Source of the DNA: an uncultured Selenomonadales bacterium
GTDB taxonomy: Bacteria; Bacillota; Negativicutes; Selenomonadales; Selenomonadaceae
DNA: 44,265 bases
Direction of reading: 5' to 3'
Assembly: GCA_937877655.1 (NCBI GenBank)
Contig: CALFJC010000171.1
Coordinates: 1 to 44,265 of the forward strand
Shown here piece by piece: positions 24,161 to 30,882 of the stretch (position 1 is the stretch's first letter; the number at the start of each line of letters is the position of its first letter). The notes under the pieces are model-generated. The model was not told the DNA's origin, made no database searches, and saw only the letters and a program-made list of their open reading frames with translations. The position numbers and the translations under genes were made by a program.

Positions 24161-25861
24161 TCAGCCGAAATAATCTTCAATGCCGTCGAAAATTCCTTGC
24201 GCCGCCTTTATGACGCCTTCCGCAGAGTCAAGGAGTTTTTCTTCTTCCTTATTTGAAATGAAACCTAACTCAATCAAAGTGGCGGGCATGTCGGTATTTT
24301 TCACAACGTAGAAATTGCAAGGTTGAGTTCCGCGACTCGGCGTTCCAAGTTGTTCAATTAAATTTCTGCGAATGCAATCGGCAAGTTTCTGTCCTCTGCC
24401 GGTTGTACTTTTGCTGTAATAATAACCCGTCGTGCCGCGAGCTTCGGGGCGCGTAAAACTGTCCGCATGAATCGAAATGAAAATATCTGCGCCCGCCCTG
24501 TTGGCAACTTCGCAACGTGCGCCGAGCTCCTCAATGTCGGAAGCTTTGGCTCCTTTATATGAAACTGTTGTATCCGTTTCGCGAGTCATGATAACCGTTG
24601 CGCCTTCAGCCTTAAGCAATTTCTGAAGTTCAAGTGCAACTTTCAGCGTGACATTTTTTTCCATGACGCCCGTCGGACCGATTGCGCCCGCGTCATTGCC
24701 GCCGTGTCCGGGATCAATGGCAATGATTTTTCCGCGCAGATTTGTCAGCGTATTCAAATCGTCTTCCAAATCTTTGAACGGAGTATCAACAGTTTTTTCG
24801 TCGTCCTTGTCTTTGGACTTCTTCTCTTTATCTTTTTTCTCTTTTTCCTTCTTCTCGCGTTTTGCCTGTTCTTTTAAAGCTTTTTCGCGCTCGCGTTGTT
24901 CACGAATTTCCCGTTCGCGTTTTTCCTTAAGCTCTTTTTCCTGTTGTTCCTTCAATTCCTTTTCGCGTTTTGCCTGTTCTTTAAGCTCGCGTTCTTGTTG
25001 TTCCTTAAGTTCTTTTTCTCGTTCCTGCTTTTCTTTGAGTTCGCGTTCTTGTTGTTCTTTCAGAGCCTTTTCGCGCTCGCGCTGTTCACGAATTTCCTGT
25101 TCCTGCTTTTCTTTAAGTTCGCGCTCCTGTTGTTCCTTCAAAGCTTTTTCGCGCTCCTGTTGCTCACGAAGCTCTTGTTCCTGCTTTTCTTTAAGTTCGC
25201 GCTCTTGTTGTTCCTTTAAAGCCTTTTCGCGTTCCTGTTGCTCCCGAAGTTCTCGTTCCCGTTTTTCTTTAAGTTCAAGTTCACGTTGCTTAGCCAATTT
25301 TTCATCTTCGGGATCGACGATCTCGACGTTGGAAGGAATTTCTTTAACGGTCGGTTCATTCGACGGCGGCGGTTCCGATTTCGGAGGATCGGATTTTTTT
25401 TCTGCATCTTCCTTGAATTCCCCAACGTCGATAACAAAACGATAAGCTGCCGCGCCGCCGTTTAAATAAAACGGGTGAATCTCCGCCATTGTCTCGATAA
25501 CAATTCTTACGGTTGTAGGATCAAATTGCGCGACGCGAAGTTTTTTTGCCGCCAAAGATTTTAGTTCGGCTTCGCGCTGAACTTTCGGATTGAGCCAAGC
25601 ATTTTTTACGTCGATTATGACTCGCGAAGGATTTTCGGCGTAAGATTCGGTGAACACGACTTTTTTTGTGATGTCGGCGACAATTCGGATTGTGCCGGAG
25701 CCGTAACCTACTCTTATCGCTTGAATTTCTGCAAGATTAGCCGTGCGCTCTTTGAAAGTCGGCGCGTCTTTTATCGGCTCGGCTTTTTGTTCTTCAGCCG
25801 CCTCAACTGCCGCAGTCGCCGCAATTAAAATGAGGAGACTCAGCAATATTTTTCTAATCAA
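24161..25861 (-). CDS. AMIN-domain N-acetylmuramoyl-L-alanine amidase with long charged linker
   Basis: A 566-residue secreted cell-wall hydrolase that cuts the bond between MurNAc and the stem peptide. A signal peptide (residues 1-21) is followed by an AMIN domain (about 40-150), which directs such enzymes to the division site, a linker (187-355) made almost only of E, K, R, Q and L, and a zinc amidase_3 domain (377-562). Zinc ligands are His386 in DPGHGG, Glu401 and the His of SIHADS; the catalytic Glu is in IELGFISN. The linker contains about three near-identical 26-residue units (206-282) and should form a long single helix or coiled coil. An AMIN domain suits a diderm envelope. Confidence 0.93.
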   Translation of the reverse strand: MIRKILLSLLILIAATAAVEAAEEQKAEPIKDAPTFKERTANLAEIQAIRVGYGSGTIRIVADITKKVVFTESYAENPSRVIIDVKNAWLNPKVQREAELKSLAAKKLRVAQFDPTTVRIVIETMAEIHPFYLNGGAAAYRFVIDVGEFKEDAEKKSDPPKSEPPPSNEPTVKEIPSNVEIVDPEDEKLAKQRELELKEKRERELREQQEREKALKEQQERELKEKQEQELREQQEREKALKEQQERELKEKQEQEIREQREREKALKEQQERELKEKQEREKELKEQQERELKEQAKREKELKEQQEKELKEKREREIREQREREKALKEQAKREKKEKEKKDKEKKSKDKDDEKTVDTPFKDLEDDLNTLTNLRGKIIAIDPGHGGNDAGAIGPTGVMEKNVTLKVALELQKLLKAEGATVIMTRETDTTVSYKGAKASDIEELGARCEVANRAGADIFISIHADSFTRPEARGTTGYYYSKSTTGRGQKLADCIRRNLIEQLGTPSRGTQPCNFYVVKNTDMPATLIELGFISNKEEEKLLDSAEGVIKAAQGIFDGIEDYFG

Positions 25862-25882
25862 TCCAAAGCCCCCTCTTTTTTT

Positions 25883-25931
25883 AATTAGGAATTATGAATT
25901 AGGAATTAGGAATGAATTTTCATTTCTAATT
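25883..25931. repeat. Heptad repeat element between permease and amidase genes
   Basis: Four 7-base units (AATTAGG, AATTATG, AATTAGG, AATTAGG) followed by an inverted partner TCATTTCTAATT that gives a hairpin of about 12 bp. It starts 5 bases past the permease stop. Its first 33 bases are repeated directly at 26612. Confidence 0.85.
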
Positions 25932-25936
25932 GCCTT

Positions 25937-26581
25937 TCAGGTTTCGTAAGAGCCGTAACGTTGTTCGAGTTTCTTGAAAATCCACGTCAAGACCGCCGTC
26001 ATTCCCAGATAAAATATGCCCGCGATAACAAAAGGCGTCATGTCAAATTCTCTTTGAACGATTGTCCGCGCAACTCTCAGCAAATCATTCATTGCCAAAA
26101 TGTAAATCAGCGAAGTATCTTTGACGAGATTTATTGTTTCGTTTGAAATCGGCGGCAGGACAACGCGCAACACTTGCGGGAAAATTATGTAGCGCATCAT
26201 TTGCCAATGCTTAAGCCCCAATGCTTTTGCCGCCTCGTATTGCCCGCGCGGTATCGCTTGAATTCCTGCGCGGAAAACTTCCGCAAAATACGCCGCGTAA
26301 TTCAGCGTGAAGGCTAAAAGTGCCGCCGCCACGTCCGGCAACATTATTCCGACCATCGGCAAGGCGAAGTACACGAATAAAAGTTGCAACATCAGCGGCG
26401 TCCCGCGCATTATCCAGACATAAAACTCCATCAAGTAGCGAATCGGCGCGAAACTCGAAATTCTGCCCAATGCCGCCAATGCTCCGATTGGCAAGCTTAA
26501 AATTAAAGTCACGAAGAAAATTTCTAACGTGACTTCTGCGCCCTCCATGATAAGGACGGTCATATCCAAAAATTTTTCCAT
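25937..26581 (-). CDS. Polar amino acid ABC transporter permease
   Basis: A 214-residue inner-membrane permease of the HisM/GlnP type with about five transmembrane helices. The N-terminal GAEVTLEIFFVTLILSLPIG and the cytoplasmic EAA loop (EAAKALGLKHWQMMRYIIFPQ), which docks on the ATPase, are typical. It follows four binding-protein genes on the same strand and should form the channel for them. No ATP-binding subunit gene is near it; the next gene is the amidase. Directly repeated heptad elements lie on both sides (25883 and 26612). Confidence 0.93.
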   Translation of the reverse strand: MEKFLDMTVLIMEGAEVTLEIFFVTLILSLPIGALAALGRISSFAPIRYLMEFYVWIMRGTPLMLQLLFVYFALPMVGIMLPDVAAALLAFTLNYAAYFAEVFRAGIQAIPRGQYEAAKALGLKHWQMMRYIIFPQVLRVVLPPISNETINLVKDTSLIYILAMNDLLRVARTIVQREFDMTPFVIAGIFYLGMTAVLTWIFKKLEQRYGSYET

Positions 26582-26611
26582 TACAGATATTCCCTAACTC
26601 CCATCAAATGC

Positions 26612-26687
26612 AATTAGGAATTATGAATTAGGAATTAGGAATGAAAATCGTTTCTTCATTATTAATTCCTAATTCCTCATTCCTAAT
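26612..26687. repeat. Heptad repeat hairpin upstream of the permease gene
   Basis: Units AATTAGG, AATTATG, AATTAGG, AATTAGG, then AATGAA, a short loop, and a long inverted arm (about 26655-26687) built of AATTCCT and CATTCCT units. The arms can pair over about 33 positions with some mismatches. The first arm is identical to that at 25883 for 33 bases. Confidence 0.88.
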
Positions 26688-26729
26688 TATTTTGACGGCG
26701 GTCACTGTTCACAAATTAGTAATCGCCGA

Positions 26730-27545
26730 TTATTTTTTTGCTTTAATCAAATCTGCTCCAAACCATTCTTGAGAAATTTTCTGCGCCGCGCCGTCCTTAA
26801 CCATTTCATCGAAAACGCCTTGAACTTTATCGCGCAACTCGGTATCGTCTTTGCGGAAGGCAATTCCAAATTCGGTGACGGGTCCGACGGTAACTTCAAG
26901 TGCTTGGAATTTATCGCCCTGTTTGCTCATCGCATAACGCCCGACAATTTCGTCACAAACAAGCGCGTCAATTCTGCCGTTCTCCAAATCCATGAACGCA
27001 CTTACATAATCGCCGTAAGTTTTGAACTCGCTGAAACTGTTCTTAAGCTCTTCCGTACTGTCAATGTAAGTTTCGGCAGTGGAGCCGGCTTGTGTTCCGA
27101 CGGCTTTGCCTGCGAGATCTGCTTCCGCCGTAATTCCTTGATCGTTTCCGTTTTTCACGAAGACGATTTGGCGATTGTCCATGTAAGGATCACTGAAAAG
27201 CATGTTTTGTTGACGTTCGGGCGTGATGTCGAGTCCGTTCCAAATTATGTCAATGCGCCCCGATTTAAGTTCCGCCTCTTTGCTGTTCCAGTCAATGGCT
27301 TTGAATTCAACTTCCGAGCCGAGACGTTTTGCCGCCTCTTTCGCAAGATCAACGTCGAAACCGATAATTTCATTTTGTTCATTCTTGAAACCCATCGGCG
27401 CATATTCATCGTCGAGCCCGATTGTAATTTTTTCCAATTTCTTGGAGCCGTCTTCGCCGTCTTTTTTGGCAGGTTCATCTCCGCCGCCGCATCCCGCAAA
27501 AACCATCGTCACGAGAAGAAGGACAGCCATAAAAATTTTTCTCAT
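26730..27545 (-). CDS. Amino-acid-type substrate-binding lipoprotein (copy 1)
   Basis: A 271-residue solute-binding protein of family 3. A lipoprotein signal with lipobox VFAGC is followed by a short charged tether and the binding domain, beginning ITIGLDDEYAPMGF, with GFDVDLAKEAAKRLG, IIWNGLDITPERQ, GTQAGSTAE and the DALVCDE segment. The ligand is probably an amino acid because residues that clamp the amino and carboxyl groups (the T-x-ER and D-E elements) are kept. I start at MRKIF; an ATG 7 codons earlier is possible because no perfect ribosome binding site decides it. It is the last binding protein before the permease. Confidence 0.9.
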   Translation of the reverse strand: MRKIFMAVLLLVTMVFAGCGGGDEPAKKDGEDGSKKLEKITIGLDDEYAPMGFKNEQNEIIGFDVDLAKEAAKRLGSEVEFKAIDWNSKEAELKSGRIDIIWNGLDITPERQQNMLFSDPYMDNRQIVFVKNGNDQGITAEADLAGKAVGTQAGSTAETYIDSTEELKNSFSEFKTYGDYVSAFMDLENGRIDALVCDEIVGRYAMSKQGDKFQALEVTVGPVTEFGIAFRKDDTELRDKVQGVFDEMVKDGAAQKISQEWFGADLIKAKK

Positions 27546-27665
27546 ACCTCTGAAACATCCTTTCATAAAAAAAAATTTAATAAACCGCGTTGCATTATAC
27601 TTTATCGGCAATTTCATTGCAAGCGCGCCATTAAATTTTTTGAAAACAATATGGAAACCTTTAGA

Positions 27666-28433
27666 TTAATTTTGCCCGATTAAATCATCGCCAAACCATT
27701 CTTCGGAAATTTTTTTGGCGGTACCGTCTTTTACAATCTCATCAAAAGCTTTTTGAACTCTGTCGCGGAGCTCGACATCATTTTTGCGAAAACCGATTCC
27801 CATCTTACCGGCAGAACCGACCGTCGTTCCCACAACTTCAAATTTGCCGCGTTGTTTATTCATTAAAAAACGTCCGATAATTTCGTCGCAGACAAGCGCA
27901 TCAATTTCGCCGTCCTCCAAAGCTTTGAAAGTTTCTTCGTCCGTTTTGCAGGTTTTAAATCCTGCGAGACTGCTTTTGAGTTTTTCGTTCTTGTTAATGT
28001 AATTTTCGGCAGTGGTGCCGGCTTTTGCGCCGATAGTTTTTTCCGCAAAGTCATTTTCGCTTTTTACATTTTGCGGGTTGCCCTTAAGCACGAAAATAAC
28101 TTGGCGATTGTCCATGTAAGGATCGCTGAAGAGCATAATTTCTTGACGTTCGGGAGTAATGTCGAGCGCGTTCCAAATCATGTCAATTTTTCCCGAATCG
28201 AGTTCCGCTTCCTTTTTATCCCAATCGATTAATTTGAATTCTGCTTTGACGCCCATACGTTTTGCCGTCTCTTCGGCAAGCGATACCTCAAAGCCGACAA
28301 ATTTCCCCTGTTCGTTGCGATAACTTATCGGAGATTCGGCAATCCCGATAATGACTTTGGATTGTTGGTTGCCGCCGCATCCCGCAAAAATCATCGTCGC
28401 AAAGACCAATGCCGTCATTAAAAATTTTTTCAC
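27666..28433 (-). CDS. Amino-acid-type substrate-binding lipoprotein, diverged (copy 2)
   Basis: A 255-residue family 3 binding lipoprotein; lipobox IFAGC. It is paralogous to copies 1, 3 and 4, but two ligand-site elements differ: the D-D/E-x-F/Y-A-P-M-x-F segment reads AESPISY and the NGLDI segment reads NALDI. The rest (TPERQ, GAKAGTTAE, DALVCDE) is conserved. This implies altered ligand preference. The GTG at 28433 is chosen because AGAAGG lies upstream and the signal peptide starts there; 18 codons further upstream give no signal-like sequence. Confidence 0.88.
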   Translation of the reverse strand: MKKFLMTALVFATMIFAGCGGNQQSKVIIGIAESPISYRNEQGKFVGFEVSLAEETAKRMGVKAEFKLIDWDKKEAELDSGKIDMIWNALDITPERQEIMLFSDPYMDNRQVIFVLKGNPQNVKSENDFAEKTIGAKAGTTAENYINKNEKLKSSLAGFKTCKTDEETFKALEDGEIDALVCDEIIGRFLMNKQRGKFEVVGTTVGSAGKMGIGFRKNDVELRDRVQKAFDEIVKDGTAKKISEEWFGDDLIGQN

Positions 28434-28505
28434 GCCACAAAACCTTCTCTCATTCCTGCTCCGCTTTTCAATAAAAAAATTTTTCACTGCAAAAAAACGC
28501 GGAGA

Positions 28506-29285
28506 TCATCTTTCCGCGCTGATTAAATCGGCTTGAAACCATTTCACGGAAATTTTCCGCGCAGTGCCATCTCTTATCATTTCGTCAAAAACGTCTTGAA
28601 CTCTGTCGCGAAGTTCGACATTATCCTTGCGAAAACCAATGCCCGTTTCCGTAATGATTCCAATTTTTATGTTGATTATTTTTAATTGATCGGGGCAAGT
28701 GTTCATTTCGTAGCGCGCAACAAGTTCATCACAAACCAGAACTTCAATTTCTTCCTTTTTCAAAGCGTCAACAACTTCGCTAAACTTTGTGTAACTTTTA
28801 TACTCCGCGAGAGAGTTTTTGAGTTTCAAGTTTCGATTTATGTAATCGTCGGATGTGGAGCCGGCTTGCGTCCCGACAATTTTCCCTTCAAGATCATATT
28901 CCGAGTGAATATCAAAATCGCTGTCCGCCTTGACCAAAACTATTTGCCTGTCTTCCATGTAAGGCTTGCTGAAAATCATATACTCTTTGCGCTCGTTGGT
29001 TATGTCCAAGCCGTTCCAAATAAGATCGATACTCCCCGAAGTAATTTCCTTCTCTTTGTTGCTCCAATCAATCGGCTTGAATTCCGCCGCAACGCCCAAA
29101 CGATTCATCGCTTCTTGTGCAAGATCAATGTCAAAGCCGACAAGTTCATTTTGTTCGTTGTGAAAACTCATCGGCGCAAATTCGTCATCAATCCCGATAA
29201 TGACTTTGGATTGTTGATTGCCGCCGCCGCATCCCGCGAAAATCACAGCCGCAAATAAAAATACTGCCACAAAAATTTTTCTCAT
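28506..29285 (-). CDS. Amino-acid-type substrate-binding lipoprotein (copy 3)
   Basis: A 259-residue family 3 binding lipoprotein with lipobox IFAGC. The ligand-site segment reads IGIDDEFAPMSF, followed by GFDIDLAQEAMNRLG, LIWNGLDITNERKEYMIFSKPYM, GTQAGSTSDDYI and EVLVCDE. It is closest to copy 4 (shared KPYM and DDEFAPM forms), while copies 1 and 2 share SDPYM. It probably delivers an amino acid to the permease at 25937. Confidence 0.9.
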   Translation of the reverse strand: MRKIFVAVFLFAAVIFAGCGGGNQQSKVIIGIDDEFAPMSFHNEQNELVGFDIDLAQEAMNRLGVAAEFKPIDWSNKEKEITSGSIDLIWNGLDITNERKEYMIFSKPYMEDRQIVLVKADSDFDIHSEYDLEGKIVGTQAGSTSDDYINRNLKLKNSLAEYKSYTKFSEVVDALKKEEIEVLVCDELVARYEMNTCPDQLKIINIKIGIITETGIGFRKDNVELRDRVQDVFDEMIRDGTARKISVKWFQADLISAER

Positions 29286-29323
29286 ACAGAAAAACCTTCT
29301 TCAGCTTAAGATATTTTCAAAAC

Positions 29324-30127
29324 TCATTTTCCCGACTTAATCAAGTCGGCTTGAAACCATTCGATAGAAATTTTTTTTGCCGTGCCGTCCTTAATCATTT
29401 CGTCGAAAACGCTTTGAACTCTGTTGCGCAGTTCGACATCACTTTTGCGAAAACCGATGCCGAATTCCGTTGCCGCTCCGATTGTCAATTCAACGATCTT
29501 AAATGCACCGGGATTTTGAATCATCTCGTAACGCGCCGCAATTTCATCGATAATTATCACGTCAAGTTCTCCCCTGCTTAAAAGATAAAAACCTTCCTTG
29601 ACGTTGCGATAAGTTTTGAACGCGGCGAAACTGTTTTTGAGTTTCTGATTTTGATTTATGTAATCTTCGGAGTTCGAGCCGGCTTGAGTTCCGACAATTT
29701 TTCCTTCCAAATCATATTCCGAATAAATGGGTTGAGAATTATTTTTGGCGACCAAAAGTATCTGGCGATTGTCCATGTACGGCTTGCTGAAAATCATATA
29801 CCTTTTGTATTCGTCGATGATGTCGAGCCCGTTCCAAATTATGTCGACATTCCCGGACGTTATCTCTTCTTCTTTTTTATCCCAATCGATTGACTTAAAT
29901 TCTATCTGAACCCCAAGTCTTTTCGCCGCCTCCTTAGCCAAATCGACATCAAAGCCGACAATTTCTCCGCGCTCGTCCTTAAAGCCCATAGGAGCGAATT
30001 CATCATCAATTCCTATGACGAGTACTTTTCGGGAGTTTATGTCGTCGATATTTTTCGAGTTATCTCCGCCGCAAGCCGTAAAAATTAATGTTGAAAGGAT
30101 AATCGCCGCCGCCAAAAATTTTCTCAT
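29324..30127 (-). CDS. Amino-acid-type substrate-binding lipoprotein (copy 4, first in operon)
   Basis: A 267-residue family 3 binding lipoprotein with lipobox IFTAC. Main motifs are IGIDDEFAPMGF, GFDVDLAKEAAKRLG, IIWNGLDI with the less usual IDEYKRYM in place of T-x-ER, GTQAGSNSEDYI and DVIIIDE. It is the first gene behind a perfect consensus promoter, and its start follows AAAGGAGA. Replacement of the T-x-ER residues suggests some change in ligand contact. Confidence 0.9.
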   Translation of the reverse strand: MRKFLAAAIILSTLIFTACGGDNSKNIDDINSRKVLVIGIDDEFAPMGFKDERGEIVGFDVDLAKEAAKRLGVQIEFKSIDWDKKEEEITSGNVDIIWNGLDIIDEYKRYMIFSKPYMDNRQILLVAKNNSQPIYSEYDLEGKIVGTQAGSNSEDYINQNQKLKNSFAAFKTYRNVKEGFYLLSRGELDVIIIDEIAARYEMIQNPGAFKIVELTIGAATEFGIGFRKSDVELRNRVQSVFDEMIKDGTAKKISIEWFQADLIKSGK

Positions 30128-30166
30128 GTTTCAATCTCCTTTCCAACGAAAAATTAAATGATTTGA

Positions 30167-30195
30167 ATTATATTTTCCCTTAAGCATTTTGTCAA
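30167..30195 (-). promoter_or_regulatory. Perfect consensus promoter of the binding-protein operon
   Basis: On the minus strand TTGACA (30190-30195) and TATAAT (30167-30172) are 17 bases apart, about 40 bases before the copy 4 start. No operator is evident beyond this. Confidence 0.9.
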
Positions 30196-30202
30196 AAACT
30201 TA

Positions 30203-30232
30203 TTCGACGAAAAAGCATTTGTTTGTTATAAT
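30203..30232 (+). promoter_or_regulatory. Promoter of the small membrane protein pair
   Basis: TTCGAC (30203-30208), 18 bases, TATAAT (30227-30232), 18 bases before the first small gene. It diverges from the binding-protein promoter, and the two promoters' -35 boxes lie only 7 bases apart. Confidence 0.6.
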
Positions 30233-30250
30233 TCGGACGGGTGATTGAAA

Positions 30251-30424
30251 ATGAATGAAACTTTTTGGGCGCGTTTGACGAGCATATTATTTTTGGTTTC
30301 ATTTTTGTTCAATGTCATTTTCGGCAAGGGCATAGAAAATTGGAGTGAGTTTATGTTCGGCTTGGTGTTTGCAATATCGATTTATAATTTTGCTCCGATT
30401 TTCAAGAAATATTTTCGGCGATAA
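30251..30424 (+). CDS. Small two-helix membrane protein
   Basis: A 57-residue protein that I do not recognise. Two hydrophobic segments (about 10-24 and 34-48) and a basic end KKYFRR predict a helical hairpin in the membrane with both ends inside. The sequence NWSEFMFGLVFAISIY resembles NWFDIFTGFVCGMSLW in the next gene, so the two are probably a tandem duplicate. The ribosome binding site is weak (GGGTGA) but a good promoter precedes it. Confidence 0.6.
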   Translation: MNETFWARLTSILFLVSFLFNVIFGKGIENWSEFMFGLVFAISIYNFAPIFKKYFRR

Positions 30425-30448
30425 AATTTTTCGGCAGGAGGATTGAAT

Positions 30449-30640
30449 GTGAGCAACAAAAAATTTTACAGGATTTTGTGGAACATAACTTTTTTGGTCG
30501 TGATTGGGATTTTGATTTTTCTCAGCAACAGGGAAAGAAATTGGTTTGACATTTTCACGGGCTTTGTTTGCGGGATGTCTCTTTGGGAAATAGTTTACCT
30601 GCTCCGCGACGTGCAACGCGAGAAGAAAAAACTCAGATAA
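30449..30640 (+). CDS. Small two-helix membrane protein, paralogue of the previous gene
   Basis: A 63-residue protein of unknown function with hydrophobic segments at about 10-25 and 33-50 and a strongly basic tail (QREKKKLR). The GTG at 30449 follows AGGAGG with 7 bases of spacing; a TTG 6 bases earlier is too close to that site. It lies 24 bases after its paralogue and is closed by a strong terminator, so the two make a two-gene transcript. Confidence 0.65.
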   Translation: MSNKKFYRILWNITFLVVIGILIFLSNRERNWFDIFTGFVCGMSLWEIVYLLRDVQREKKKLR

Positions 30641-30647
30641 AAATTTT

Positions 30648-30680
30648 AAAGCGGCGAGAAATTTATCCCGCCGCTTTTTT
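30648..30680 (+). terminator. Intrinsic terminator after the small membrane proteins
   Basis: AAAGCGGCG, a loop of 12, CGCCGCTTT (perfect 9 bp) and T6. Confidence 0.92.
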
Positions 30681-30708
30681 GTCGAGTATTAGAGCGAGTT
30701 GGTAAATT
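30679..30708 (+). promoter_or_regulatory. Possible tuf promoter
   Basis: TTGTCG, 18 bases, TAAATT. Moderate matches only. If used, the tuf leader would contain the long inverted repeat at 30721-30820. Confidence 0.3.
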
Positions 30709-30720
30709 CAAAATCAGAAA

Positions 30721-30820
30721 GTGACGAGGAATTTTTTCGGCTGACGAGGCGTAAGCGCGACGGCGTAGTTCGCTACGTCTAGCGCGCAACAACGAAGTCA
30801 GACGGAAAAAGAACCGTCAC
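30721..30820. repeat. About 100-base imperfect palindrome upstream of tuf
   Basis: GTGACG at the left end pairs with CGTCAC at the right. Inside, the TTTTTTCGG-CTGAC side faces GTCAG-ACGGAAAAA, GCGCG faces CGCGC, and the centre is CGTAG, loop TTCG, CTACG. The whole folds into one long hairpin with a stable UUCG-type tetraloop. It may be a REP/MITE-like dispersed element or a structured tuf leader. Confidence 0.65.
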
Positions 30821-30882
30821 CTGTAAATTTTACCGACAAACCATAAAAAATTTTTTTACAGATTAAGGAGTTGTTTATTTAA

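Noticed and set aside
24648..25445. Serine/phenylalanine-rich plus-strand frame opposite the amidase linker (265 codons)
   Set aside because: Mirror image of the E/K/R/Q repeat; low complexity and no start context.
25883..26687. Heptad repeats as ends of an insertion sequence around the permease
   Set aside because: No transposase; the enclosed gene is a normal operon member. Kept only as a direct-repeat observation.
26769..27683. Plus-strand open frame opposite binding proteins (304 codons)
   Set aside because: Antisense shadow of two lipoprotein genes with no recognisable motif; similar shadows occur opposite all paralogues.
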